NCBI GenBank assembly: GCA_947631385.1
Contig: CANRLE010000009.1
Location: 1 to 21,935 of the forward strand
Length of the DNA stretch: 21,935 nucleotides
Source of the DNA: an uncultured Clostridia bacterium
Lineage (GTDB): Bacteria; Bacillota; Clostridia; TANB77; CAG-508
Direction of reading: 5' to 3'
In this document: in pieces, positions 7,630-16,059 of the stretch
Position numbering within the stretch: position 1 is the stretch's first letter
Layout: each line of letters starts with the position of its first letter
Translations under genes and position numbers: made by a program
Notes under the pieces: generated by a model
What the model was told of the DNA's origin: nothing
The model's input: the letters and a program-made list of their open reading frames with translations, nothing else
The model's database searches: none

Positions 7630-7851
7630 ATGGAAAAGAATTTATTATATGTTATTGTTTTATTTCCCATATGTTTGCTTTTTTGGAAGCTGACTCTATG
7701 GCTTTTAGATAAGAAGCCATCATTAGCACTTCCACAAGAAAGATTGGATTTCCTTTCCGATTTTTCTCTAATTATGAGCCTTGGGCTCAATTGTGTTTTC
7801 CTTGTATGTCTAATTCGGTGGATAATGACAATAAAAATCTACATTTTTTAG
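7630..7851 (+). CDS. Small two-helix membrane protein, unrecognised
   Basis: I do not recognise this 73-residue protein. It has two hydrophobic segments, about residues 4-26 (LLYVIVLFPICLLFWKLTLW) and 50-70 (around LIMSLGLNCVFLVCLIRWIM), joined by a charged loop 'DKKPSLALPQERLDFLSD'. The start is ATG at 7630 because GAAAGGAG lies 6 bp upstream; an in-frame ATG at 7600 has no binding site and would add a hydrophilic leader. It is the only complete plus-strand gene in the window, with its own extended -10 promoter and a strong terminator, so it is an independent unit between the two-component operon and the mscS gene. The tight signals make it likely to be real. A role in sensing or toxicity is open. 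Confidence 0.65.
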   Translation: MEKNLLYVIVLFPICLLFWKLTLWLLDKKPSLALPQERLDFLSDFSLIMSLGLNCVFLVCLIRWIMTIKIYIF

Positions 7852-7863
7852 CATACACGGAAT

Positions 7864-7900
7864 GGGTATGTGACAATTTCTTGTTACATACCCACTTTTT
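7864..7900 (+). terminator. Terminator of the small membrane gene
   Basis: GGGTATGT (7864-7871) pairs with ACATACCC (7886-7893), and ACAA/TTGT extends the stem to about 13 bp across one G-T wobble, with a TTTC loop. ACTTTTTAATTTTTT follows on the plus strand. The minus strand lacks a T-run after the hairpin, so it is a weak stop for the convergent mscS transcript. Confidence 0.85.
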
Positions 7901-8939
7901 AATTTTTTACATGTACAGTTTTAGTATCATATGCTAATTGAATTCCTTCTTCTTGCAAAATTTTCATTATTTTATAATTTATATCTTCTTTTTCTGTTAA
8001 ATAACTCACATAGTCTATAGAACCTGTATAACTACAAATCAATATATTTAATCCATTATCTTTAATTTCATCAAATTTTACAATAATGGAATCATCATAA
8101 ATAGCTTCTCTTGATTCTAACATTTCTTGTACTCTTGTTTTAAATTTTTGTAATTTATCCAATGGGGTATCTATTTCCACACATAAATTTGTTTTATATC
8201 TTCTTTTTTCCATCTTACTCCAATTAATTATAGAGCTATTAGATATAATTGAATTAGGAATGTTCACTAAAGAATTTTCAAAAGTCCTTACTCTTGTACT
8301 TCTAAATGTAATGTCTTCAACTGTTCCTTCAAAGTCTTCCATTTGAATCCAATCTCCTACAATAAAAGGCTTATCCAAAAAGATAACTAATCCACCAAAT
8401 AAATTCTTTGCTGTATCTTGTGCAGCAAGTGTAATGATAACTCCTCCAATTCCTAATCCTGCAACAATTCCATTTAAATTAAATCCTAATTCTGTAATAA
8501 CAATGAAACCTGCTATTCCATAAATGATAGTTCTGGTTGCTTTTAGCATAAATTGAAACATAGAATCTTCCATGTTGTAATTCATCTTATTTTTTATCGT
8601 TTTTACTAAACTTGATTTTGTAGTAAGGCTTTGTGCTAAGCCTCTAGCAAAAACAATTACACTAACTATCTTAAATACTTTAGTAGCTACTAGCATGATT
8701 TCTTCTGAAAGCTCTAATTGTTTTCTTAAAAAAATCATTGCTAGATAAAATCCTAATAGTATAAAAAATATTTTTAGAGGAGTATAAAATGTATGTTCTT
8801 TTATGGATTTTGGTTCTTTTTCTTTAATTTTAAACATTCTAATAATTATATATGAAAAGATATTACTAAAAATTCTAAAAAACAAAATTATTCCAATAGC
8901 TATTAATATATCCATAATTGGAAATGACATTAAATCCAT
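7899..8939 (-). CDS. MscS-family mechanosensitive channel
   Basis: Small-conductance mechanosensitive channel family protein, expected to release solutes on hypo-osmotic shock. Hydrophobic segments lie near residues 6-33, 54-71, 82-100 and 137-160. The pore helix and following region, 'GIVAGLGIGGVIITLAAQDTAKNLFGGL' split over about 158-185, and the beta domain 'DKPFIVGDWIQMEDFEGTVEDITFRSTRVRTFENSLVNIPNS' (about 189-230) are typical. The C-terminal alpha/beta domain ends near residue 346. I chose ATG at 8939 because GGAGG lies 4 bp upstream; an in-frame ATG at 8951 has no binding site and would add four residues. It follows rpoD by under 20 bp, so it is probably the last gene of the dnaG-rpoD operon. 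Confidence 0.92.
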   Translation of the reverse strand: MDLMSFPIMDILIAIGIILFFRIFSNIFSYIIIRMFKIKEKEPKSIKEHTFYTPLKIFFILLGFYLAMIFLRKQLELSEEIMLVATKVFKIVSVIVFARGLAQSLTTKSSLVKTIKNKMNYNMEDSMFQFMLKATRTIIYGIAGFIVITELGFNLNGIVAGLGIGGVIITLAAQDTAKNLFGGLVIFLDKPFIVGDWIQMEDFEGTVEDITFRSTRVRTFENSLVNIPNSIISNSSIINWSKMEKRRYKTNLCVEIDTPLDKLQKFKTRVQEMLESREAIYDDSIIVKFDEIKDNGLNILICSYTGSIDYVSYLTEKEDINYKIMKILQEEGIQLAYDTKTVHVKN

Positions 8940-8958
8940 TTTTTCCTCCATATAATTC

Positions 8959-10368
8959 TTATCCCATATAATCTCTAAGTTTTTTACTTCTACTTGGATG
9001 TCTTAGTTTTCTTAATGCCTTTGCTTCAATTTGTCTAATTCTTTCACGTGTTACCTCAAATTCACGACCAACTTCTTCTAGTGTTCTAGCCTTTCCATCT
9101 TCTAAACCAAATCTTAGTTTTAATACTTTTGCTTCTCTTGGTGTCAATGTATTCATAACTTCTTCTAATTGTTCTTTTAATAAAGTATATGCTGCTGAAT
9201 CATGTGGTGCAGGACTATCATCATCTTGAATGAAATCTCCTAAATGGCTATCATCTTCTTCTCCAATTGGAGTTTCTAAAGATACCGGATCTTGTGCTAT
9301 TTTTTGAATTTCCATTACTTTTTCTACTGGTATTTCCATCTCTACAGCAATTTCTTCAGGACTTGGTTCTCTTCCTAATTGTTGTAATAAATGTCTTGAA
9401 GTTCTAATTAATTTATTTATTGTTTCTACCATATGCACAGGAATTCTTATTGTTCGAGCTTGGTCTGCAATTGCTCTAGTGATAGCTTGTCTAATCCACC
9501 AAGTAGCATACGTACTAAATTTAAACCCTTTTGTGTAATCAAATTTTTCAACAGCTTTTATCAATCCCATATTTCCTTCTTGTATTAAATCTAAGAATAG
9601 CATGCCTCTACCTACATATTTTTTGGCTATACTTACAACTAACCTTAAATTTGATTCTGCTAATTGCTGTTTTGCTTCTTCATTGCCTTCTAAGATTTTC
9701 TTTGCTAAATCTAGTTCTTGATCAAATGTCAAAAGTGGTATTCTTCCTATTTCTCTTAGATACATTCTTACTGGGTCATCGACATTTATGCCTTCATAAC
9801 TAGTATCTGTTATTTCGTCTAATTTTAATGCTTCTACTTCTTTTAAGTCATCTATGTCTGGCTCTTCTTCATCCATATCATCAGATAGTAAATCTACACC
9901 TAGTTCCTCAAATGCATCAAAAACTTGGTCAATTTGCTCTGGATTTACATCATCTAATTCTGTTGCTAAATCGCCATAAGTAATTTGACCTTGCTCTTTT
10001 GCCTTTTTTAGAATTTTGCTTACTTTTTCTTCTTTTAATTTATTTCCTTCTTCTTCATTTTGTTTATCATTTTTTTCTACGAATTCATCATCTGATAATT
10101 CTAAGTTTTCTTTTGCAACTTCTCTTGCTATTTTTATTTTTTCTGTTACTTCTTGCTTTGATTTTTCTACTTTTTTCTTTGTTTTAGGCTCTTCCTTTTT
10201 TTCTTCTACCTTTTTCTTTGCTTTAGGTGCTTCCTTTTTTTCTTCTACCTTTTTCTTTACTTTAGGTTCTTCCTTTTTTTCTTCTACCTTTTTCTTTACT
10301 TTAGGTTCTTCTTTCTTTTTTGTTTCTTTTTGTTTGGCCTTTGATGTTTCAACATTTTTCTTTGCCAT
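8959..10368 (-). CDS. rpoD: Primary sigma factor RpoD (SigA)
   Basis: Housekeeping sigma-70 factor directing RNA polymerase to promoters such as those found in this window. Residues 1-110 are a Lys/Glu-rich extension with four 13-residue repeats (about 18-70). Region 1.1 covers about 115-165, region 1.2 'DDPVRMYLREIGRIPLLT' (about 197-214), region 2 'NLRLVVSIAKKYVGRGMLFLDLIQEGN' through 'FSTYATWWIRQAI' (about 240-310), region 3 about 318-395, and region 4 ends with 'TRERIRQIEAKALRKLRHPSR'. At 469 residues it is longer than the usual 360-380 of Gram-positive SigA, all because of the N-terminal extension. The ATG at 10368 has AGGGGTG upstream. It follows dnaG by 12 bp, the conserved dnaG-rpoD arrangement. 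Confidence 0.97.
   Translation of the reverse strand: MAKKNVETSKAKQKETKKKEEPKVKKKVEEKKEEPKVKKKVEEKKEAPKAKKKVEEKKEEPKTKKKVEKSKQEVTEKIKIAREVAKENLELSDDEFVEKNDKQNEEEGNKLKEEKVSKILKKAKEQGQITYGDLATELDDVNPEQIDQVFDAFEELGVDLLSDDMDEEEPDIDDLKEVEALKLDEITDTSYEGINVDDPVRMYLREIGRIPLLTFDQELDLAKKILEGNEEAKQQLAESNLRLVVSIAKKYVGRGMLFLDLIQEGNMGLIKAVEKFDYTKGFKFSTYATWWIRQAITRAIADQARTIRIPVHMVETINKLIRTSRHLLQQLGREPSPEEIAVEMEIPVEKVMEIQKIAQDPVSLETPIGEEDDSHLGDFIQDDDSPAPHDSAAYTLLKEQLEEVMNTLTPREAKVLKLRFGLEDGKARTLEEVGREFEVTRERIRQIEAKALRKLRHPSRSKKLRDYMG
10167..10322 (-). repeat. 39-bp tandem repeat in rpoD
   Basis: Four head-to-tail 39-bp units begin at 10167, 10206, 10245 and 10284. They keep the reading frame and encode a 13-residue unit of the type KKKVEEKKEEPKV. 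The inner units are nearly identical in DNA; the two outer copies have diverged. Confidence 0.85.
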
Positions 10369-10380
10369 TATTTTTCACCC

Positions 10381-12162
10381 CTATTTAATTTTTGCTAATC
10401 TAATAATTATATCACTTAGTTCCTTTTCTAATTCCTTTTTTTGATTAGCTTCTAAATTTCCATCTAATAATTCTAGTATTTCAAATTTTCGATTATTTAG
10501 CTTGTCCTTTTCATAACTTTGTATTATATCATCTATTGCTTTTTCCATATCTGTAATTTCATAATCATCTGCCATAATTTCTGTAATATGATTTTGTTCT
10601 TCTTCTCCTAGCATGTCTATTATGCTATTAATATTACTATTTCCTTTTTCAAATTCTTCATACAGTTTTTGGGCAATTTTCTTGTTAATTGTATCCTTGA
10701 AGTCTTCAACCTTAATGTTTTGATTGATAATTGGAAAAACATTGCTATCTTCTGTTAATAAAATAGATAATATTGTATTTTCCCTTCTTTTTATCGCATC
10801 TGAGATTTGATTTTCCTCTACTTTTTTTCGATTAACAATTGGTCTTGTTTTTTCTAATATTTTTTCTCCTTGTGAGCCTGCATATGCAAGTTTATTTACT
10901 TCTGCATAAATAGCTTCTTTTGATATGTCATATTCTTTAGTAATTTTTTCTATGTATACTTCTCTTTCCATTGTATTTTCTACTTTTGCTATTAGTTTTG
11001 CTATTTCATTTAAGAATTTAATTTTGTCATTGGTACTAGCTAAATTTAAATTTTGCTTTAGAATTTTTACTTTAAATTCAATTACTGAAAGTGCTTTTTC
11101 TACTAAGTTATTAAATCTAGCATTTCCATATTTTATAATGTATTCGTCAGGATCTTTTGCTCCATCCATTTGTAAAATTCTAATGTCACAGCCCATATTT
11201 TGCAAAATATCCAATGCTCTTATTTTAGCAGTAAGTCCTGCATCATCTGAATCAAAACTTAATATGATTTTTTCTGAACTTTTTCTTAGTAACCAACCTT
11301 GTTGTTGTGTTAGAGCTGTACCCAATGGTGCAACAACATTAGTTATCCCTCTTTGATGTAAGGATATAACATCCATATATCCTTCTACAACCAAAATTTG
11401 TTTAATATCTCCTTTTTTTGCAACATTTAGCCCAAATAAGTTTCTTCCTTTACTATAAACAACATTTTCAGGAGAATTAATATATTTAGGTTTTGAATCA
11501 TCTAAAACTCTTCCACCAAAAGCAATTACTCTTCCTCTTACATCACAAATTGGAAACATTAATCTATTTCTGTATCTGTCAATATATTGCCCTTTTTCAT
11601 TTTTATTGACTAATCCAGATTCTAGTATTTCTGCTTCTTCAAATCCTTGTTTTTTTAACTCTTGATATAACTCGTCAAATCGTCCCGAAAAGCCGATTTG
11701 AAATGATTTTAATGTTTCATTGGTTAATTTTCTTTTTTTGATGTATTCTTGTGCTATTTTTGACTCTGGCTTGTATAGATTTTCATGATAATAGTTAGCA
11801 GTAAATTCGTTTACTTTATATACTTTTGCTTTTAATACTTCTTTTGCTGAATCTTCTCCATTTTCTAAAGTCGGTAGTTGAATACTTGCTCTTTCTGCTA
11901 GGTTTTGAACAGCTTCAATAAAGTTGATTCCTTCTATTTTAGTTAAAAATGTAAATACATTTCCTCCTACACCACAGCCAAAACAATGGAATATTTGCTT
12001 GTCTGGCGAAACAGAAAAAGAAGGTGATTTTTCATTGTGAAATGGACATAGTCCAAAGTAATTTCTTCCACTTCTTTTTAAATGCACATATTGTGATATA
12101 ATATCTACAATATCATTGTTTTGCCTTACTTCATCTATAATTTCATCACTATATCGTTGCAT
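10381..12162 (-). CDS. dnaG: DNA primase DnaG
   Basis: Synthesises RNA primers for lagging-strand replication and works with the replicative helicase. The N-terminal CHC2 zinc finger is intact (C39, H42, C60, C63 in 'CPFHNEKSPSFSV' and 'FHCFGCGVGGN'). The catalytic core holds the TOPRIM motifs 'LVVEGYMDVISLHQ' (E260) and 'LSFDSDDAGL' (D304, D306, D307), and a poorly conserved C-terminal helicase-interaction domain extends to 593, which is the standard length. ATG at 12162 is preceded by AAAGTGAG, a modest binding site. A TATAAT at 12206-12211 on the minus strand may be the promoter -10. It heads dnaG-rpoD-mscS and is separated from rseP by the hairpin at 12283-12311. rpsU, often in this operon, is absent. 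Confidence 0.97.
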   Translation of the reverse strand: MQRYSDEIIDEVRQNNDIVDIISQYVHLKRSGRNYFGLCPFHNEKSPSFSVSPDKQIFHCFGCGVGGNVFTFLTKIEGINFIEAVQNLAERASIQLPTLENGEDSAKEVLKAKVYKVNEFTANYYHENLYKPESKIAQEYIKKRKLTNETLKSFQIGFSGRFDELYQELKKQGFEEAEILESGLVNKNEKGQYIDRYRNRLMFPICDVRGRVIAFGGRVLDDSKPKYINSPENVVYSKGRNLFGLNVAKKGDIKQILVVEGYMDVISLHQRGITNVVAPLGTALTQQQGWLLRKSSEKIILSFDSDDAGLTAKIRALDILQNMGCDIRILQMDGAKDPDEYIIKYGNARFNNLVEKALSVIEFKVKILKQNLNLASTNDKIKFLNEIAKLIAKVENTMEREVYIEKITKEYDISKEAIYAEVNKLAYAGSQGEKILEKTRPIVNRKKVEENQISDAIKRRENTILSILLTEDSNVFPIINQNIKVEDFKDTINKKIAQKLYEEFEKGNSNINSIIDMLGEEEQNHITEIMADDYEITDMEKAIDDIIQSYEKDKLNNRKFEILELLDGNLEANQKKELEKELSDIIIRLAKIK

Positions 12163-12205
12163 TTTTTCTCACTTTCTTTCAATTTGTTTCAAATAATCGT
12201 ACGTA

Positions 12206-12211
12206 ATTATA
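12206..12211 (-). promoter_or_regulatory. Possible -10 element for dnaG
   Basis: A perfect TATAAT on the minus strand lies about 45 bp upstream of dnaG and downstream of the rseP terminator. The best -35 is TTTATG with an 18-bp spacer, which is weak. The position is sensible because dnaG needs its own promoter after that terminator. Confidence 0.4.
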
Positions 12212-12282
12212 TTATTCGACGTATTTTACATAAATCCTTCCTTTTTTTCTTGATTTTTTTCGTTTTTTAAAAGTATAAAAAT

Positions 12283-12311
12283 AAGGATTTGGGGACGGCC
12301 CCATAATCCTT
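12283..12311 (-). repeat. Hairpin repeat, copy 2 (terminator after rseP)
   Basis: The element folds as AAGGATT/AATCCTT plus TGGGG/CCCCA with a four-base loop and a single bulged base, a 12-bp stem. It starts 6 bp after the rseP stop and is followed on the minus strand by TTATTTTTATACTTTT, so it should end the long rseP operon. It is the inverted second copy of 22-50, with one mismatch in 29. Confidence 0.8.
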
Positions 12312-12316
12312 ATTTC

Positions 12317-13567
12317 TTATAATATTCTTAAAATATCATTATAAGTTACATATAACGACAAAGCTATCAAAATTGCAAATCCCAGCATTTGGATATTAAT
12401 TTCAGTTTGTTGTTTCAAAGGTTTTCTTCTAATAGCCTCTATCAAAAAAATTAAAACTTTACCTCCATCCAAGGCAGGAATTGGCAACAAATTAGTTATT
12501 CCTAAAGACAAAGAAATCAATGCCATCATTTCTAAAAATTCTCTTACACCATCAGTTTTTGCAACAACTTCAGAAATTCCAACCGGTCCCATCATTTGAT
12601 CAACACCCACATTGCCAGTAAATAATTGCTTTATATTATCTATAATTGAAACTAAAAATTCGCCTGTTTCCATTCCTCCATTAATACAACGATTAATAAT
12701 CGTATCTTCTGCTGGTTTTAGTGATACCCCTAAAAAATAAGTATACTGATAATCTGGTGTTAATTCTATATTAATTTCTTGTTCCCCTCTTTTTACCGTT
12801 AATAAGATTACATTGACACCCTCTTTTCCAATTTCTTGTATAGCTATATTTCTATCTCCATTAATATCTACATGATTTACCTTTAATAAAATATCATTAG
12901 CTTTTATTCCTTGACGTTCAGAGCAACTTCCTTTTTCAACTGCAATGATTTTACATTTATCATCCAAATAAATTCCTGTCATCTTTGATTGTAATGCAGT
13001 TGGTTTTACATTATACTCAACAATTTCTCCGTTTCTTTCAATTTTTAATGAAATTTCCTTTCCTTCTGTTTTTTCCATTACTTTGTTCAAATCTTTCTGA
13101 CTCTTAACATTAATGCCATTAACTTCTATTATCTTATCACCTGATTGTAAATTAATTTCTTCAGCTGCATAACCATCTAATACTTTATCTATTTCATTAG
13201 ACACATATGTGCCTGATGTTGCTGTTAAAGAAAAATAAATTATAATAGCAAAAATAATGTTTACAGTTGCACCAGCTAATATAATAGCAATTCTTTTTGG
13301 GATGCTAGCCTTGGAGAAAGACTTTTCATCATCTGATTCCTCATCATCCCCCTCCATAAGATTAAATCCACCAAGTGGAATTAATCTTAATGTATATTTG
13401 GTTTCTTTTCCTTGTTTACTCCAAATATTTGGGCCAAAACCTATAGCAAATTCGTTAACTTTAACTTTGCATAGCTTGGCTACAATAAAGTGCCCTAATT
13501 CATGAATTGTAATTAAGACACCTAATAATATAATAATTTTAATTGCTGATAATAAAAAACCTATCAA
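12317..13567 (-). CDS. rseP: Site-2 intramembrane metalloprotease RseP
   Basis: Zinc protease that cuts membrane-embedded substrates, commonly anti-sigma factors or signal peptide remnants. The HExxH active site is in the first membrane segment ('TIHELGHFIVAK', H22, E23, H26), and the second zinc-site motif is 'LPIPALDGGK' with D367. Between them lie two PDZ-like regions: about 125-185 with 'LQSGDKIIEVNG', and about 205-270 with 'IKANDILLKVNHVDINGD'. At 416 residues it matches the family. The start is TTG at 13567, supported by GGGAGG six bases upstream; no in-frame ATG is nearby. It lies 26 bp downstream of cdsA. In many Firmicutes dxr sits between them; here it is missing. Substrates cannot be named from this window. 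Confidence 0.95.
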   Translation of the reverse strand: MIGFLLSAIKIIILLGVLITIHELGHFIVAKLCKVKVNEFAIGFGPNIWSKQGKETKYTLRLIPLGGFNLMEGDDEESDDEKSFSKASIPKRIAIILAGATVNIIFAIIIYFSLTATSGTYVSNEIDKVLDGYAAEEINLQSGDKIIEVNGINVKSQKDLNKVMEKTEGKEISLKIERNGEIVEYNVKPTALQSKMTGIYLDDKCKIIAVEKGSCSERQGIKANDILLKVNHVDINGDRNIAIQEIGKEGVNVILLTVKRGEQEINIELTPDYQYTYFLGVSLKPAEDTIINRCINGGMETGEFLVSIIDNIKQLFTGNVGVDQMMGPVGISEVVAKTDGVREFLEMMALISLSLGITNLLPIPALDGGKVLIFLIEAIRRKPLKQQTEINIQMLGFAILIALSLYVTYNDILRIL

Positions 13568-13593
13568 TTTTTTCCTCCCTTGAAAAATCTTGA

Positions 13594-14397
13594 TTACAAT
13601 AATGTAAATAAAGCATAAGCAAATGGTGCTAAAAATATTAAACTATCAATTCTATCTAACATTCCACCATGTCCTGGTATTAGATTGCTAAAATCTTTAA
13701 TATCTACATATCTCTTTATGCTTGATGCTGCAAAGTCCCCTATTTGCCCTACTAAACTTAATATTATTCCTATTCCTGTTATAAATAAATATGAAATGTT
13801 CATATTCCAATAATTATTTGCAAAGTATGTATAAATTAGCATTAGTATAACTGCTCCTATAGTTCCACCTATACATCCTTCTATTGTTTTTTTAGGACTT
13901 ACTTTGCTGAATTTGTGTTTTCCAAATTTGCGACCTATAAAATAAGCAAATATGTCAGTTCCCCATGCTGCAAATATTGCATACCAAATTAATACTTTTC
14001 CTTTTGGCATCCCATCAATAAATGCAACAAACATTATAAAAAATACTACATAAAAAATTCCAATAAATGTGTATGCAATGTCCTTGAATGTTGTTTTCAT
14101 ATCAGTAGCAATTACTTGTGCAAATAAAATAATTAAAATGGTTGGTACACTAAGTGTGACTACCATGTTAAGTGCATCTTCTGGCACAATATGTATAAGA
14201 GCAATACTGAAGCAACTTGCATAACTAATCCATTTTATTGGATTTGCTACTTTTTTTACTGCATTTAGATATTCGCTCATAGATAATAATGCAATAATTG
14301 ATAATGCAATATCTACTACTACTTTATTTCCTAATAGTAAGATAATTAAAACTAGAGGAAAACCTAATAAACCAGATGTGATTCTTTGTACATTCAT
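13594..14397 (-). CDS. cdsA: Phosphatidate cytidylyltransferase CdsA
   Basis: Makes CDP-diacylglycerol from CTP and phosphatidic acid, the branch point of phospholipid synthesis, in the cytoplasmic membrane. The 267-residue protein is strongly hydrophobic with about seven or eight membrane segments. The family signature is intact near the C-terminus, in residues 225-252: 'SSIKRYVDIKDFSNLIPGHG' followed by GMLDRIDS. Also typical are 'WGTDIFAYFIGRKFGKHKFS' and 'SPKKTIEG'. ATG at 14397 is preceded by AAAGGAAAAA. The uppS stop is 14 bp upstream, and rseP follows after 26 bp, which fits one operon. Confidence 0.96.
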   Translation of the reverse strand: MNVQRITSGLLGFPLVLIILLLGNKVVVDIALSIIALLSMSEYLNAVKKVANPIKWISYASCFSIALIHIVPEDALNMVVTLSVPTILIILFAQVIATDMKTTFKDIAYTFIGIFYVVFFIMFVAFIDGMPKGKVLIWYAIFAAWGTDIFAYFIGRKFGKHKFSKVSPKKTIEGCIGGTIGAVILMLIYTYFANNYWNMNISYLFITGIGIILSLVGQIGDFAASSIKRYVDIKDFSNLIPGHGGMLDRIDSLIFLAPFAYALFTLL

Positions 14398-14411
14398 AAT
14401 TTTTCCTTTCT

Positions 14412-15125
14412 TTAATTGGCACCGAACTTTCTAGTTCTTTTTTGATATTCAATAATAGCATTATCTATATCTTCTTCTGTAAAATCTGGCCAATTTTTAT
14501 CTACAAATAAAAATTCTGTGTATACTAATTGCCATGGTAGAAAATTGCTTAATCTCTGCTCTCCACTAGTCCTAATTAATAAGTCTGGATCTGGCATCCC
14601 TTTTGTGTATAAAGAATTAGAAACTACTTCTTCTGTTATATTTTCTGTAGTTAGTTCTCCTTTTTCTACTTTGCCTGCAATCTCTTTTATTGCTTTGACT
14701 AATTCATCTCTTCCACCATAGTTTAATGCTATATTAAAAGTAACTCCCGTGTTGTCTTTTGTTCTTTCCATGCACTTCTGTATGCTTTTTTGCATACCTT
14801 TTGATAATACAGAAATATCTCCTAAGATTTTTACTTTGATATTTTCTGTATCTGCTCTTTTAGTATAATCATCTAAATAGGTTTGAAGTAATAACATTAA
14901 AGCACTTACTTCATCTTCTGCCCTTTTCCAATTTTCAGTTGAAAATGCATATACTGTTATGTATGGTAAACCTATTTTATTAGCATAACGCACAATTTTT
15001 TCTAAAGTTTTCGCTCCTTCTTTGTGTCCATAACTTACAGGCATTCCTTTTTGTTTTGCCCATCTTCTATTTCCATCCATAATTATGGCAATATGATTTG
15101 GCATAGTTTCTTTATTATATTCCAT
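14412..15125 (-). CDS. uppS: Undecaprenyl diphosphate synthase UppS
   Basis: cis-Prenyltransferase that extends farnesyl diphosphate with isopentenyl diphosphate to C55, the lipid carrier for peptidoglycan and wall polymers. The catalytic start 'HIAIIMDGNRRWAKQKG' (D17), 'VYAFSTENWKRAEDEV', 'NYGGRDEL' and 'DPDLLIRTSGEQRLSNFLPW' followed by the YTEF motif are all present; 237 residues is normal. I chose ATG at 15125 because GAGGAG lies five bases upstream; a TTG at 15140 would add five residues and overlap that site. It is 17 bp after ispA, whose product is its allylic primer, so two successive steps sit side by side. Confidence 0.96.
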   Translation of the reverse strand: MEYNKETMPNHIAIIMDGNRRWAKQKGMPVSYGHKEGAKTLEKIVRYANKIGLPYITVYAFSTENWKRAEDEVSALMLLLQTYLDDYTKRADTENIKVKILGDISVLSKGMQKSIQKCMERTKDNTGVTFNIALNYGGRDELVKAIKEIAGKVEKGELTTENITEEVVSNSLYTKGMPDPDLLIRTSGEQRLSNFLPWQLVYTEFLFVDKNWPDFTEEDIDNAIIEYQKRTRKFGAN

Positions 15126-15142
15126 TTTTTCTCCTCGCAATA

Positions 15143-16030
15143 TTATTTATCTCTGTTTTGGATGTATAAAGCTAGTTCTTTTAAAAAGTCTGCTTTTTCT
15201 CCATAAATTTCTATTTCTTTAATTGCTTCTTTTGTTATTTTATCCAAAATGTCTTTTGCACCTTGTAATCCATATTGAGAAACATAAGTACATTTTCCCG
15301 CTTCTTTATCGTTTCCCACAGGCTTTCCTAAAACTTTTTCGTCCCCTTCTTCTGATAAGATATCATCTTTTATTTGAAATGCTAAACCTATTTTTTCTGC
15401 ATAATTTGATAGTCTTTGTAAGTCATCTTCCGCACATCCTGCAAGTATAGCTCCCATTCGAACTGATAATATAAGAAAAGCACCTGTTTTATTTTCATGA
15501 ATATATTTTAATTGTTCCTCTGTTATCTGCTTTCCTTCTAATTCAGTATCTAAATATTCTCCAGCTATCATTCTATCTATTGCATGTGTAAATTCTTGAA
15601 AAATTTGCAACTTACTTGGTAATTCATCTAATGATGATTTTCTTAAATCTTCACTAATAACTCCATATGCATAGTTTAACAATCCATCTCCTGCTAATAT
15701 GGCTGTGGCTTCATTAAATTGTTTATGATTAGTTGGTTTTCCATGTCTAAAATCATCATTATCTATTCCTGGCAAATCATCATGAATTAAAGAAAAATTA
15801 TGTACCATCTCAATGGCTACAGCATATGGCATGCATCTTTCAATATTAGTTTTAAATAGTTGATAAGTTGCTATAACTAAAGTTGGTCTTAAGCGCTTTC
15901 CACCTGCCATCAAACTATATGTCATTGATTCATTTAAAATTTCTTCAGGGCATTTTTGCTTACGATTGTATTTTTCCAATTCATGATTTATCTGTTGTTG
16001 ATAGGTTTTTAGTTCTTGTTTAAAATCCAT
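15143..16030 (-). CDS. ispA: Farnesyl diphosphate synthase (polyprenyl synthetase)
   Basis: trans-Prenyltransferase condensing dimethylallyl and isopentenyl diphosphate to geranyl and farnesyl diphosphate. The first Asp-rich motif 'SLIHDDLPGIDNDDFRHGKP' (D84, D85, D90) and the second 'FQIKDDILSEEGD' (D222, D223) are intact, as is 'GGKRLRP' near residue 43. At 295 residues it fits the IspA type rather than the longer heptaprenyl or octaprenyl synthases. The ATG at 16030 has AAAGGGTAGGA upstream. It sits between frr and uppS, an insertion relative to the common frr-uppS-cdsA order that puts it next to its downstream enzyme. Exact chain length (C15 versus C20) cannot be fixed by eye. Confidence 0.93.
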   Translation of the reverse strand: MDFKQELKTYQQQINHELEKYNRKQKCPEEILNESMTYSLMAGGKRLRPTLVIATYQLFKTNIERCMPYAVAIEMVHNFSLIHDDLPGIDNDDFRHGKPTNHKQFNEATAILAGDGLLNYAYGVISEDLRKSSLDELPSKLQIFQEFTHAIDRMIAGEYLDTELEGKQITEEQLKYIHENKTGAFLILSVRMGAILAGCAEDDLQRLSNYAEKIGLAFQIKDDILSEEGDEKVLGKPVGNDKEAGKCTYVSQYGLQGAKDILDKITKEAIKEIEIYGEKADFLKELALYIQNRDK

Positions 16031-16059
16031 TTATATCCTACCCTTTCTAATGTTATCAT

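Noticed and set aside
10167..10322. Regular 39-bp spacing looked at first like a CRISPR array
   Set aside because: The units are contiguous with no spacers, and they encode an in-frame protein repeat inside rpoD.
10016..10444. A 142-codon plus-strand open frame opposite the rpoD N-terminus and dnaG end
   Set aside because: It is the antisense of the Lys/Glu-rich repeats, giving a Ser/Phe-rich low-complexity product, and it has no ribosome binding site. The minus-strand rpoD is certain.
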